41,634 bases of DNA from RGIG6165 sp045545175 (GCA_045545175.1 JAZQAK010000057.1:1-41634); one strand, 5' to 3'. Shown: positions 1 through 7,360, counted from the first letter of the stretch. Translations and numbers: made by a program. The notes: generated by a model from the letters alone, not told the origin.

Positions 1-335
1 ATGCCAAAGGCAATCTGAATGATGAACGCTACGAGATGATGAGTCAGAACTACGAAGCGGAACAGAAACAGCTTGAAGCAGAGGTTGTCGCTCTGCGACA
101 TGAAATTGAAGTACAGGAAAGACAGAGCGAAAATATTGAACAGTTCATCCGAACGGCAGACAAATACGTGGACATTGAAGAAATCGACCCGTGTATGCTG
201 CGAGAGCTGATAAAGGCGATCTATGTGGAAGCACCCGATAAGTCCAGCGGCAAGCGCAGACAGAAGATCCACATCGAATATGACGGTATCGGTTTTATCC
301 CTTTGGAAGAACTTGCGAAAAAGGAAACGGCGTGA
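1..335 (+). CDS. Large serine recombinase, C-terminal fragment (cut by window edge)
   Basis: The frame is open to the window start (first full codon at base 3), so only about the last 110 residues are present. The visible part is a charged coiled-coil stretch (MMSQNYEAEQKQLEAE) followed by a short beta-rich tail (IHIEYDGIGFIP). This is typical of the C-terminal DUF4368-type end of large serine recombinases of the TndX/Tn4451-Tn5397 type carried by clostridial conjugative and mobilisable elements. The catalytic resolvase domain would lie upstream of the window. Such genes usually sit at one end of their element, so the element boundary probably falls between here and about base 430. Two hairpins follow the stop codon. 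The family call rests on the tail only. Confidence 0.75.
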   Translation, partial: AKGNLNDERYEMMSQNYEAEQKQLEAEVVALRHEIEVQERQSENIEQFIRTADKYVDIEEIDPCMLRELIKAIYVEAPDKSSGKRRQKIHIEYDGIGFIPLEELAKKETA

Positions 336-374
336 CCGAAGTCACGCCGTCCCTTGAAAACAGTCGTTTTCAAG
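327..374 (+). terminator. Tandem hairpins ending the recombinase gene
   Basis: A perfect 10-bp stem (ACGGCGTGAC / GTCACGCCGT, loop CGAA, 327-350) overlaps the stop codon. A perfect 9-bp stem follows (CTTGAAAAC / GTTTTCAAG, 353-374), then CATTTTTC. The second hairpin with its T-rich tail fits an intrinsic terminator. Confidence 0.7.
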
Positions 375-400
375 CATTTTTCAAAATAACTGTTTTACGA

Positions 401-432
401 AGCCCCGCCTAAGTGACAGGGGGTTCTTTTTT
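401..432 (+). terminator. GC hairpin with T-run
   Basis: AGCCCC (401-406) can pair with GGGGTT (420-425) and is followed by a C and a run of T. It reads as a plus-strand terminator that touches the stop codon of the convergent transporter gene. It may belong to the element edge. Confidence 0.45.
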
Positions 433-1370
433 TATCCTATAAACAACATATACATAAGCGGGATTGTGAAGATACACAGCACGTGCGAGATAGATGCCAT
501 TCTCGCCCCCGTTTTCGTATCACCGCCGTATGCCGACGGGAATATAACGGTATTAAGTCCGAGAGGTGTTGCATATGCAAACAGTGCAAGTATTATCATT
601 TCCTGCGGTGCTTTTATAAGTTTTAAAAGAGTTAAGAAGATTGCCGGAATCACAATCAGGCGAAGTGCCGTAACCGTATAAATCCTCTTTTTTGTGACAA
701 GAGTTTTTAAAGGATAATTCGCGATAACGAAGCCCGTTAAAATCATCGCCATCGGTGACATACATTTACTTGCAGATTCAAGTGAGGCTTTCAATGCATA
801 CGGCATATACTGCAGAGCATTCGTAAGTCCGAGCACGAGGCCGATAATAAGCGAAATTATTATCGGGTTAATAAGCCTCTTTATACCAAACGACCTTCCT
901 TCAGCATCGTTCGGTGTGAGAATGAACGTTCCCCAGGTATAAACGACAATATTCATGGGAAGCGTGAAAATCATATACTTGAAAAGCATCTCTTCACCAA
1001 GCAGTGCAAGCACTACCGCATTTCCCATAAACGAGAAATTGCCAAACGTCAACGCATACTCGAATATATGTATACCGTATTCATTGTTGGTAAAAAGCTT
1101 TGCTACAAAATGCGCTATAAGCATCGCTATTACAAGAAGACCTGCGCTGTATACAATATATTTCCAGGACGCTTTTATGTTTTCAAAGGTACAATTCGTC
1201 ATAAAGGTATTGATGATAAGTGCCGGAACAAACAAATTGTTTTCCAGCTTCGACATCACCTTATCGGATTTATCACCCAAAACGTGTGCCTTATTTAGTA
1301 CATAGCCTGCCAGAATGAATATAAGCATTACAAGCATTTGGTTGAGTGTCGGTATAAATGTCTCTCTCAA
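432..1370 (-). CDS. AEC-family (auxin efflux carrier type) membrane transporter
   Basis: An integral membrane protein of about 312 residues with eight to ten hydrophobic helices. It has the AEC/PIN-like layout: an N-terminal helix bundle, a polar middle, and a C-terminal bundle with motif ATPLGLNTVIFPSAYGG. Family members export or import small organic acids, but the substrate cannot be read from sequence. The frame stays open to an ATG at 1460. A good promoter lies inside that extension (-35 at 1431-1436, -10 at 1408-1413), so the true start must be downstream. The best choice is TTG at 1370, six bases after a GGGGTG ribosome binding site. The gene is divergent from the XRE gene at 1553. Confidence 0.8.
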   Translation of the reverse strand: MRETFIPTLNQMLVMLIFILAGYVLNKAHVLGDKSDKVMSKLENNLFVPALIINTFMTNCTFENIKASWKYIVYSAGLLVIAMLIAHFVAKLFTNNEYGIHIFEYALTFGNFSFMGNAVVLALLGEEMLFKYMIFTLPMNIVVYTWGTFILTPNDAEGRSFGIKRLINPIIISLIIGLVLGLTNALQYMPYALKASLESASKCMSPMAMILTGFVIANYPLKTLVTKKRIYTVTALRLIVIPAIFLTLLKLIKAPQEMIILALFAYATPLGLNTVIFPSAYGGDTKTGARMASISHVLCIFTIPLMYMLFIG

Positions 1371-1407
1371 AAACGTCACCCCATAACTAAATTGTTGCTC
1401 TACTATT

Positions 1408-1436
1408 AGCATAGCACCGCAGGCACGCTTTGTCAA
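1408..1436 (-). promoter_or_regulatory. Promoter of the AEC transporter
   Basis: On the minus strand: TTGACA (1431-1436), a 17-base spacer, TATGCT (1408-1413). It lies about 40 bases before the proposed TTG start. Confidence 0.7.
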
Positions 1437-1469
1437 ACACCATAATTGCCAAATCGGCAAATTTTTTTG

Positions 1470-1529
1470 TTGACAATTGTGCTATAATAAATTACAATAT
1501 AAGTATGTCAGTAAGTTGACTTGCTTACT
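1470..1529 (+). promoter_or_regulatory. Promoter and possible operator of the XRE-FtsL-like operon
   Basis: TTGACA (1470-1475), a 17-base spacer, TACAAT (1493-1498). Just downstream is an inverted repeat AGTAAG (1510-1515) / CTTACT (1524-1529). This is where an autoregulatory operator for the encoded helix-turn-helix protein could lie. The promoter is seen directly; the operator role is inferred. Confidence 0.65.
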
Positions 1530-1552
1530 AATTACAGTAGCGGAGGTTTGTG

Positions 1553-1921
1553 ATGGCACTTAAAGCCGACTCGCAATTAAATATTTCCGAGATGTCTTTC
1601 GGTCAGTATTTTTACTATCTCGTAGACAAAAGGGATATTTCAAGACCTCTGATTCTTGATACTCTCAAGGTTTCCAAAACGTATCTCTACGATATGTTTA
1701 AAGACCGTGTCTGTCCACCCACTCCCGAAATGCAATACAAAATCGCCTCCGTACTGCAGGCGACGGATAAAGAACTTTCCGTATTTTTTGACAAGGCGGC
1801 AAAGCGCAGGAACGAGCTTCCTGCCGACATCATGCTGATTCTGACATCCAAGAAAATTGCTGAAATAAGGCGTCAGTCGGACATTAAATTATTGCTTTCG
1901 GAGAAGATAAACAATGAATAA
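1553..1921 (+). CDS. XRE-like helix-turn-helix regulator
   Basis: A 122-residue protein. Residues 14-65 fit a Cro/C1-type helix-turn-helix, with recognition region VSKTYLYDMFKDR. It has a basic C-terminal tail with the motif NELPADIMLILTSKKIAEIRR seen in some clostridial XRE proteins. ATG at 1553 is preferred over GTG at 1550 because CGGAGG lies six bases before it. The stop overlaps the next gene by eight bases (ATGAATAA), so the two are translationally coupled. The target is unknown; the best guess is its own promoter, where an inverted repeat is present. Confidence 0.7.
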   Translation: MALKADSQLNISEMSFGQYFYYLVDKRDISRPLILDTLKVSKTYLYDMFKDRVCPPTPEMQYKIASVLQATDKELSVFFDKAAKRRNELPADIMLILTSKKIAEIRRQSDIKLLLSEKINNE

Positions 1922-2372
1922 CTACAAATCTGCAAATGCATACGACCTTTCGCTGTTTGACCCGATGCGTAATCAATTCGCATCCGTACAGGTCAGACAG
2001 CGTGCAAAAAACAGCATCGTTGCCAAAACACGCAGGAATGCAACCTTCAATCTTGCAATAACGATACTTATAACGGCAATGTGCTGCATCTGGCTTGCCT
2101 GCTGTTCAACTTATAACGAAATTTCATCACAGGTATCCTCAGCAAAGGCTGAATATCTTTCACTCTGTGAGGAGGAGCAGGTACTCGAACTGAAGTTTGA
2201 CCGCAAATTCAACCTTGCAGAAATTGAACGTATCGCAATCGAGGATTACGGTATGTCAAGGGTGAGTGCAAACGGCATCACGTACATAGATACTTTTACG
2301 GAAGACAACGTCGAAATCGTCTCATCCGAGGACAATTTTGCAGTTGCTCTCTTTAAGAGGATTTTTTCTTAA
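1914..2372 (+). CDS. FtsL/DivIC-like bitopic membrane protein
   Basis: 152 residues. A basic cytoplasmic N-terminus (about 1-43) is followed by one membrane helix (about 44-64) and a heptad-like external coiled coil (about 68-100). It ends in IERIAIEDYGMSRVSANGITYID. That order and the late IA..YGM motif match the FtsL/DivIC (septum formation initiator) family, which assembles with FtsB-like partners at the division septum. It lies outside any division gene cluster and is coupled to a DNA-binding protein, which is unusual. The family match rests on topology and a short motif. Confidence 0.55.
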   Translation: MNNYKSANAYDLSLFDPMRNQFASVQVRQRAKNSIVAKTRRNATFNLAITILITAMCCIWLACCSTYNEISSQVSSAKAEYLSLCEEEQVLELKFDRKFNLAEIERIAIEDYGMSRVSANGITYIDTFTEDNVEIVSSEDNFAVALFKRIFS

Positions 2373-2384
2373 TTCATAAACAAA

Positions 2385-2429
2385 CGGGGAACGGCAATAG
2401 TTTTTTCCTTTCTTAATGCCGCTTCCCCG
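2385..2429 (+). terminator. Terminator of the XRE-FtsL-like operon
   Basis: CGGGGAA-CGGCA (2385-2396) pairs with TGCCG-c-TTCCCCG (2417-2429), a 12-bp stem with one bulge, then ATTTGTATTT. It lies 12 bases after the stop codon. Confidence 0.65.
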
Positions 2430-2442
2430 ATTTGTATTTATT

Positions 2443-2641
2443 AAGCAGTTATAGTAATAGTCAACCCCGCCCGATACAAGTAAAATAGCTGTTTTTCTTT
2501 GTTGTCGGGCTTGAAATACACAAAGTATTCCTGCACCCTTACGCCTTGAAAAGACAGCTATTTTATCTTGTCTCGGGTTCGCAGATTTTTTTGTTTTCTT
2601 CTTTTCAGAGAAAACAGAGTTGACCATTACTATAACTGCTT
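2443..2641. repeat. MITE-like 199-bp imperfect palindrome
   Basis: Terminal inverted repeats of 23 bases (2443-2465 and 2619-2641) differ at one position; the left one begins AAGCAGTTATAGTAAT. A second inner pair, 2471-2492 and 2554-2576, shares TAAAATAGCTGT with one mismatch and one indel. TATT lies directly outside both ends and may be a 4-bp target duplication. The gap of 348 bases between the FtsL-like gene and lexA consists of this element plus the preceding terminator and the lexA promoter. No credible gene lies in it. It may be a non-autonomous transposable element or a structured RNA. Confidence 0.6.
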
Positions 2642-2655
2642 TATTCTTTTTTCAA

Positions 2656-2694
2656 AAACAAATGTTTGCAAATTGGTTTTCTTTGTGTTATAAT
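2656..2694 (+). promoter_or_regulatory. lexA promoter with a LexA-box-like site
   Basis: TTGCAA (2666-2671), a 17-base spacer, TATAAT (2689-2694). AAAC-AAAT-GTTT (2656-2667) overlaps the -35 box. It is one base away from the GAACNNNNGTTT form of clostridial LexA sites, which fits autorepression. The promoter is clear; the operator is tentative. Confidence 0.6.
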
Positions 2695-2720
2695 GAAAAA
2701 AAACGAAGGGAGCATATACA

Positions 2721-3317
2721 GTGACAAAAGGTCAGGAGAAAGAACTTCAGATATACAATTACGTACGTGCCTGCATCGAAAAGGGGGATTGTCCGCCTAC
2801 TGTCCGTGAAATATGTGCTGAGGTGGGGCTTGCCTCTCCGTCATCGGTATTCACGTACCTCAAATCGCTTGACAAGCAGGGTAAAATAATATTCCAGAAG
2901 GGCAAAAAACGTGCCATTTCCCTGCCCGATATGCAGAACATTGCCACTTCTTACGTTCCTCTCGTGGGTCGTGTCACGGCAGGTATGCCCATTCTTGCTT
3001 ATGAGGAAGATTTGGGTAAAATCCCGTTTTCATCGGATAAAAAGTATTCGGGTGAACTCTTTGCACTCAACGTAAAGGGTGACAGTATGATAAATGCCGC
3101 CATTCTTGACGGTGACATCGTGATAGTTGAGAAGACTTCGGTATGTTCAAACGGTGAAATCGTCGTTGCTCTTATTGAAGATGAGGCGACGGTAAAACGT
3201 TTTTACAAAGAAGACGGGCATTTCAGGCTCCAACCCGAAAATGATGCCTATGCACCGATAATCACAAACGAACTTTCAATTTTAGGCAGAGTCGTTTCGG
3301 TCATCAGGTACTACTAA
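2721..3317 (+). CDS. lexA: LexA SOS repressor
   Basis: 198 residues, the usual size. The N-terminal winged helix-turn-helix (about 1-65, PPTVREICAEVGLASPSSV) is followed by the self-cleaving peptidase domain. The cleavage bond is Ala87-Gly88 in VTAGMP, the nucleophile is Ser122 in GDSM, and the general base is Lys159 in ATVKRF. It represses DNA-damage genes until RecA filaments trigger its cleavage. The start is GTG at 2721, preceded by a GGGAG site. A LexA-like box overlaps its own promoter. It is transcribed alone, ended by the hairpin at 3329-3368. Confidence 0.95.
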   Translation: MTKGQEKELQIYNYVRACIEKGDCPPTVREICAEVGLASPSSVFTYLKSLDKQGKIIFQKGKKRAISLPDMQNIATSYVPLVGRVTAGMPILAYEEDLGKIPFSSDKKYSGELFALNVKGDSMINAAILDGDIVIVEKTSVCSNGEIVVALIEDEATVKRFYKEDGHFRLQPENDAYAPIITNELSILGRVVSVIRYY

Positions 3318-3328
3318 TCGACAATATT

Positions 3329-3368
3329 AAAAATCCCTGTGTAAGATAATACTTGCATAGGGATTTTT
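3329..3368 (+). terminator. lexA terminator overlapping the next promoter
   Basis: AAAAATCCCT (3329-3338) pairs perfectly with AGGGATTTTT (3359-3368). The 20-base loop contains the -35 box of the following gene. Confidence 0.75.
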
Positions 3369-3381
3369 TATACCTTATAAT
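3353..3381 (+). promoter_or_regulatory. Promoter of the DUF3048-SGNH operon
   Basis: TTGCAT (3353-3358), a 17-base spacer, TATAAT (3376-3381), 20 bases before ATG 3401. The spacer is the right arm of the lexA terminator. Confidence 0.65.
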
Positions 3382-3400
3382 AAACGTATGGAGGTGTCTT

Positions 3401-4465
3401 ATGAAAAGAATTACAGCACTCTTGCTTGCGGTGGTAATGTTATTTGCCCTTACCGCCTGTAAAGAAGAACCGGATACCTCTTTGGAACAGCCGGTTGAAA
3501 CAGTTATTCCCGAGGTACCCGAAGAACCCGTGGAACCCGAAATAAAATATTTCAGCCCCCTCACAGGTGAGGAGATTGATGAAAACACGGCGTACACAAG
3601 GCCCGTGGCACTTACAGTAAACAACTTAAAAAAAGCCACACCGCAGAGCGGTATGACGAATGCCGATATGTACTTTGAAATTCCTGCAGAGGGCGGTATC
3701 AACAGAATACTGACCGTTTTTCAGGATTATGACGGTGTCAAGGAAATTGGTACCGTACGAAGTGCACGTGCATATTTTGTCGACTGGGCAGTCCCGCTTG
3801 ATGCCGTATTTATTCATTACGGCGGCAGCCCGTCTTTCTACACCTTAAAAAAGCAAAAAAGATTTGACGAGTGTGACGGTATTAACGGCACGGTTGAAAA
3901 GGCACTTTTCTGGCGTGATGCCGAAAGAAAGAGGAAGGCAGGCACCGAGCACAGTGTTATGACCAGCGGTGAAAAGCTTACAAACGGTTTGAAGTCGCTC
4001 GGTATACGTTCAACTGTAGACACGCCGTACGAACCCTTCTTTTTATTTAACAAAGAGGCTGTGGCAAGCGGTGATATTCCTGCAAATAAGGTGTCACTCA
4101 AGTTTTCCTATTACATAACTTCTGAATTTGAATATAACGAAGCGACGGGGCTTTATTTCCGCAGTCAGTACGGTCAGCCGCATAAGGATAAGACGACGAA
4201 TGCACAACTTTCCGTTACGAACGTGGTATACCTCAAAACCTCAATTTCCGCAATCAGCGGTGACGATGCAGGCAGAATCGACGTGAAAACGACGGGAAGC
4301 GGCAGCGGCTACTACATCAGCAAAGGAAAAGCTCAGGAGATAAAGTGGAGTAAAAAGGATTTGTCCTCTCCCCTCAAACTTTACGATTTAAACGGCAACG
4401 AACTTGCGATAAACAAAGGCAAAACGTGGTTTATGATAAATAATACAAATATTGTTATGGAGTAA
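3401..4465 (+). CDS. DUF3048 (YerB-type) lipoprotein
   Basis: 354 residues. The N-terminus is a lipoprotein signal with lipobox LTAC (Cys20), then an acidic/Pro-rich linker to about residue 45. The DUF3048 domain follows, with the conserved start YFSPLTGEEI and ARPVALTVNN-like and IGTVRSAR-like blocks. Bacillus YerB is the best known relative; the biochemical role is not settled. It should sit on the outer face of the membrane. Start: ATG 3401, preceded by GGAGGTG; an earlier in-frame ATG at 3353 lies inside the promoter. The next gene begins five bases after its stop, so the two form an operon with probable surface function. Confidence 0.85.
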   Translation: MKRITALLLAVVMLFALTACKEEPDTSLEQPVETVIPEVPEEPVEPEIKYFSPLTGEEIDENTAYTRPVALTVNNLKKATPQSGMTNADMYFEIPAEGGINRILTVFQDYDGVKEIGTVRSARAYFVDWAVPLDAVFIHYGGSPSFYTLKKQKRFDECDGINGTVEKALFWRDAERKRKAGTEHSVMTSGEKLTNGLKSLGIRSTVDTPYEPFFLFNKEAVASGDIPANKVSLKFSYYITSEFEYNEATGLYFRSQYGQPHKDKTTNAQLSVTNVVYLKTSISAISGDDAGRIDVKTTGSGSGYYISKGKAQEIKWSKKDLSSPLKLYDLNGNELAINKGKTWFMINNTNIVME

Positions 4466-4469
4466 GCGT

Positions 4470-5504
4470 ATGGAACAGTTACAGATACTTGAAAACGGCG
4501 AACAGCCGAGAAAAAAACTTACAAATTTAAATCTTAAGCAGGTAAAGGCAATAACACACGGTGCGTTGTATATATACGACGATATGGGCGGTTTTACCTT
4601 CTCCCGTTTTACACCTGCACAGACCGAGCATTACAGCAAACTCCCCTTATTTAAGGATATTGCAAAATACAATGCAGGTGTTCATTTTGATTTTTACACG
4701 GATTCACCCGTTTTTGAAATGGATTTTACCTGCATTGAAAATCACGAATCTAACTCATGCTCACTTGATATTCTTGAAAACGGTGCTCTCTGTTACAGTA
4801 TGCCCGCCGATTTCAAGCAGGGCAAAAAATACAGTGTTAAATACGAATTTTTAAAGCCGGGTAAAAACAGAATTACCGTCTATCTCCCCGCTTATTCGGA
4901 ACTTATAGTTAAGAGAATTTCTCTTATTGAAAACTGTGACATAACGCCCGTAAAGCATGCTAAAAAGATGCTTTTTGTGGGTGATTCGATTACACAGGGT
5001 ATGTATATCAACAATACTTGCGCAACGTATGCAAGTATGCTCACCCGTATGTTTGACCTTGAAGCACTCAATCAGGGCGTGTCGGGTTATTATTACAACG
5101 TCGATTCGCTTGACGGCGGTCTCTCCTTCGGTCCCGACTACATTCTCATTTCATACGGTACAAACGACAAGCGATATAACAAGACGATACCCGAGCTTAT
5201 GGCAAGCGTTGAAGCTTACATCAAAAAACTCACGGGTATGTTCAAAAAGGCAAAATTCTTCCTCGTCGTTCCGTGGTGGAGACTTATGAGATATGACGAG
5301 TCGGTATATCTCAAAAACTTTGAGGAGGTTCGTCAGGCAATATTCGACGTCGTGGAAAAATATCCGCAGATCGTTGTGATTGACGGTTATTCCGCAACAC
5401 CGCATCTTGACGAATTCTTTGCAGACAGAACGCATCCTAACCAGGCAGCACATGCGCATATGGCACTCCACATTTCAAGTGTAATAAGAAAATACATCAA
5501 ATAA
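4470..5504 (+). CDS. SGNH/GDSL-family hydrolase with N-terminal beta domain
   Basis: 344 residues. Residues about 20-155 look like a beta-sandwich, as in the N-terminal domain of CE2-type carbohydrate esterases. Residues about 165-344 are an SGNH hydrolase: block I FVGDSITQG (Ser173), block III YGTND (Asn232), and block V FADRTHPNQ (Asp/His). It probably removes acyl groups from a glycan, but the substrate is not visible. No signal peptide is seen, so a cytoplasmic or non-classical location is likely despite the lipoprotein partner. The start ATG 4470 is preferred over TTG 4452 because GGAG lies seven bases upstream. Confidence 0.8.
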   Translation: MEQLQILENGEQPRKKLTNLNLKQVKAITHGALYIYDDMGGFTFSRFTPAQTEHYSKLPLFKDIAKYNAGVHFDFYTDSPVFEMDFTCIENHESNSCSLDILENGALCYSMPADFKQGKKYSVKYEFLKPGKNRITVYLPAYSELIVKRISLIENCDITPVKHAKKMLFVGDSITQGMYINNTCATYASMLTRMFDLEALNQGVSGYYYNVDSLDGGLSFGPDYILISYGTNDKRYNKTIPELMASVEAYIKKLTGMFKKAKFFLVVPWWRLMRYDESVYLKNFEEVRQAIFDVVEKYPQIVVIDGYSATPHLDEFFADRTHPNQAAHAHMALHISSVIRKYIK

Positions 5505-5511
5505 GACAAAA

Positions 5512-5539
5512 GGCACGGTTTAAAACCGTGTCTTTTTTT
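5512..5539 (+). terminator. Terminator after the SGNH gene
   Basis: A GGCACGGTTT / AACCGTGTC hairpin followed by seven T. Confidence 0.8.
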
Positions 5540-5551
5540 CGGTAAACTATA

Positions 5552-5579
5552 TTGACTTTTTTCGGATTTTCGATATAAT
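5552..5579 (+). promoter_or_regulatory. Promoter of the XRE-ImmA pair
   Basis: TTGACT (5552-5557), a 16-base spacer, TATAAT (5574-5579), 30 bases before ATG 5610. Confidence 0.7.
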
Positions 5580-5609
5580 AGTGTTACAACAGTTAAAGGT
5601 GTGTGAAAA

Positions 5610-5936
5610 ATGGACGTTTACGAAAGATTTACTATGCTTCTCAAAGCGAAAGGTGATACTCCCTACGGCGTTTCAAAGGCAACAGGTATACCCCCTTCAA
5701 CCTTTACCGACTGGAAAAACGGTAAAAGTACGCCAAAAGTAGCAAAACTTACGAAAATTGCCGACTATTTCGGTGTTACACTCGCATATCTTATGGGAGA
5801 AGCTGAGTCAAGTGATATTGACCAGAAACTCACGGGCATAGACTTTGCTCTGTGGGGCGAAGTGAAAAATCTCTCGGAGTCCGAAAAAAAGGACATATAT
5901 GATTATATAATGTTTAAAAAGAGTAAACGTAGATAA
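5610..5936 (+). CDS. XRE/Cro-type phage-like repressor
   Basis: 108 residues. Residues 4-62 form a canonical Cro/C1 helix-turn-helix (GVSKATGIPPSTFTDWKNGK), followed by YLMGE and a short oligomerisation tail. Proteins of this shape are the repressors of ICEs and prophages (ImmR type), cleaved by a partner ImmA protease. Here the partner is the next gene, but no other phage or ICE gene is adjacent. The pair may be a domesticated remnant or a stand-alone stress switch. Confidence 0.85.
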   Translation: MDVYERFTMLLKAKGDTPYGVSKATGIPPSTFTDWKNGKSTPKVAKLTKIADYFGVTLAYLMGEAESSDIDQKLTGIDFALWGEVKNLSESEKKDIYDYIMFKKSKRR

Positions 5937-5959
5937 TCTAAAGGAGACAAAGAAGAGAA

Positions 5960-6349
5960 TTGACATTATCCGAACTGTATAAATATGCCGACACTCACGG
6001 TATTGACGTAGACTATTTTCCCATGAGTGAGGTTGAGTCTGTTTCTTTCCCTTGCGGCTGGATAGCGCTTGACGTTGATAAAGTCAGGGACAGTGCTGAC
6101 GAAAAGGTTCATCTTGCCCACGAGATAGGACACGTTGAAACAGGCAGTTTTTACAACGTACACTCCCCGCTTGACCTTCGTTCACGGCACGAAGCACGGG
6201 CTGACCGCTGGGCTATAAGAAAGCTTATTCCCAAATACGAACTTGAAAAGGCGGTCGCAAGCGGTATAAAAAACCCGTGGGAGCTTGCGGAATACTTCGG
6301 TGTTACGCAGGATTTTATTGAAAAAGCAATTTGCTATTACAACAATTAA
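5960..6349 (+). CDS. ImmA/IrrE-family metallopeptidase
   Basis: 129 residues. The zinc-protease motif HEIGH (His54, Glu55, His58) is followed by HEARAD, whose Glu78 is the probable third ligand. The family cleaves a partner XRE repressor to relieve repression, and the XRE gene directly upstream is the obvious substrate. The start is TTG at 5960. AAGGAG at 5940-5945 is about 14 bases away, longer than ideal, so translation may be weak or reinitiated from the upstream gene. Confidence 0.85.
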   Translation: MTLSELYKYADTHGIDVDYFPMSEVESVSFPCGWIALDVDKVRDSADEKVHLAHEIGHVETGSFYNVHSPLDLRSRHEARADRWAIRKLIPKYELEKAVASGIKNPWELAEYFGVTQDFIEKAICYYNN

Positions 6350-6376
6350 AAAACCAGTCCTGAGGACTGGTTTTTT
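6350..6376. terminator. Bidirectional terminator between immA-like and ldh genes
   Basis: AAAACCAGTCC / GGACTGGTTTT, an 11-bp perfect stem with loop TGA. It has A-rich and T-rich flanks and lies between two converging genes. Confidence 0.85.
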
Positions 6377-6379
6377 AAT

Positions 6380-7333
6380 TTACAAAGTTAAATCAATATC
6401 TTTGATTATTGCTTTAAGCTGGTCTGCGCTATGTCTTAATTTATCGAGTTCTTCTTCTGTCATCTTAACAGGCAGTTTACCGTATACACCGTCTGGTCCT
6501 ATAAGATGAGGAACGCTCAGACACACGTCGTCAATACCGTATTCGCCGTGGAACATCCACGAAATTATACCGACTGAATTGTATGCCGACTGAAGCATAC
6601 TTACAAGATAGCAAACCGCATTCGTAACCGCATAGTAGGTTGCACCCTTGTTGGCAATAATCTCACCGCCCGATTTGCGTATATACTCTTCAATACCTTC
6701 TCTGTCAAGCTCGCTGACGTTCATATCACGCTCACGTTCCATATTGCTGAATTCGGCAATCGTGGCACCCGAAATTCTCGCAAGCGACCACGGAACGAAC
6801 AGAGAATCGCCGTGTTCACCAAATACATAGGCGTGAATATTCCTCTGCGCCACGTTAAACTTCTCCGAAAGGATATAGCGCAGTCTTGCAGAGTCGAGCG
6901 TAGTACCCGAGCCTATTATCTGCTTTTCGGGCAGACCCGACATTTTTATAAATGCATACGTCATAATATCAACGGGATTGCTGACAATGATATACGTCGC
7001 ATTCGGTGCATATTTTACTATATTGGGCGTAATGCTCTTTAAAATATCGATATTGCCCTGTGTGAGTTCAAGCCTCGTCTGTCCGGGCTTACGCGGTTTA
7101 CCCGACGTTATTATAACGACGTCCGAATCCTTTGCTTCGGAATAATCACCTGCAACTATCGAAATCGGGCTGCGGAAACTTGCACCCTGTGCAATATCCA
7201 TTACTTCGCCCTTTGCTTTGTCTTCTTTTATATCTATCAGAACTATCTCTGAGACAGTTTCTTCCATAGAAAGTTTATATGCTATTGTTGCACCAACGCT
7301 GCCTGCGCCGATTACAGTTATTTTGCTTCCCAT
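6380..7333 (-). CDS. ldh: LDH/MDH-superfamily 2-hydroxyacid dehydrogenase, probably L-lactate dehydrogenase
   Basis: 317 residues, the normal length. The Rossmann motif GAGSVGA (10-15) and Asp34 favour NAD. The catalytic pieces are present: Arg87, Asn119, Arg150 and His174 in GEHGDS. LDH would reduce pyruvate to lactate and regenerate NAD. One oddity concerns the substrate loop, which reads GKPRKPGQTR. The position that is Gln102 in classical LDHs is therefore Arg81, as in malate dehydrogenases. ATYY (Thr232) at the position that is Thr246 in LDHs keeps the LDH state. The specificity is therefore open. It is monocistronic, with a clear promoter upstream. Confidence 0.8.
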   Translation of the reverse strand: MGSKITVIGAGSVGATIAYKLSMEETVSEIVLIDIKEDKAKGEVMDIAQGASFRSPISIVAGDYSEAKDSDVVIITSGKPRKPGQTRLELTQGNIDILKSITPNIVKYAPNATYIIVSNPVDIMTYAFIKMSGLPEKQIIGSGTTLDSARLRYILSEKFNVAQRNIHAYVFGEHGDSLFVPWSLARISGATIAEFSNMERERDMNVSELDREGIEEYIRKSGGEIIANKGATYYAVTNAVCYLVSMLQSAYNSVGIISWMFHGEYGIDDVCLSVPHLIGPDGVYGKLPVKMTEEELDKLRHSADQLKAIIKDIDLTL

Positions 7334-7360
7334 AGTATTTCTCCTTAGTGTTTTTTATTT

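Noticed and set aside
1371..1460. N-terminal extension of the AEC transporter to ATG 1460
   Set aside because: It would contain the promoter; a TTG with a good ribosome binding site lies downstream.
2322..2627. A 101-codon minus-strand frame across the gap before lexA
   Set aside because: It runs through a terminator and a palindrome, has low-complexity composition and no convincing ribosome binding site.
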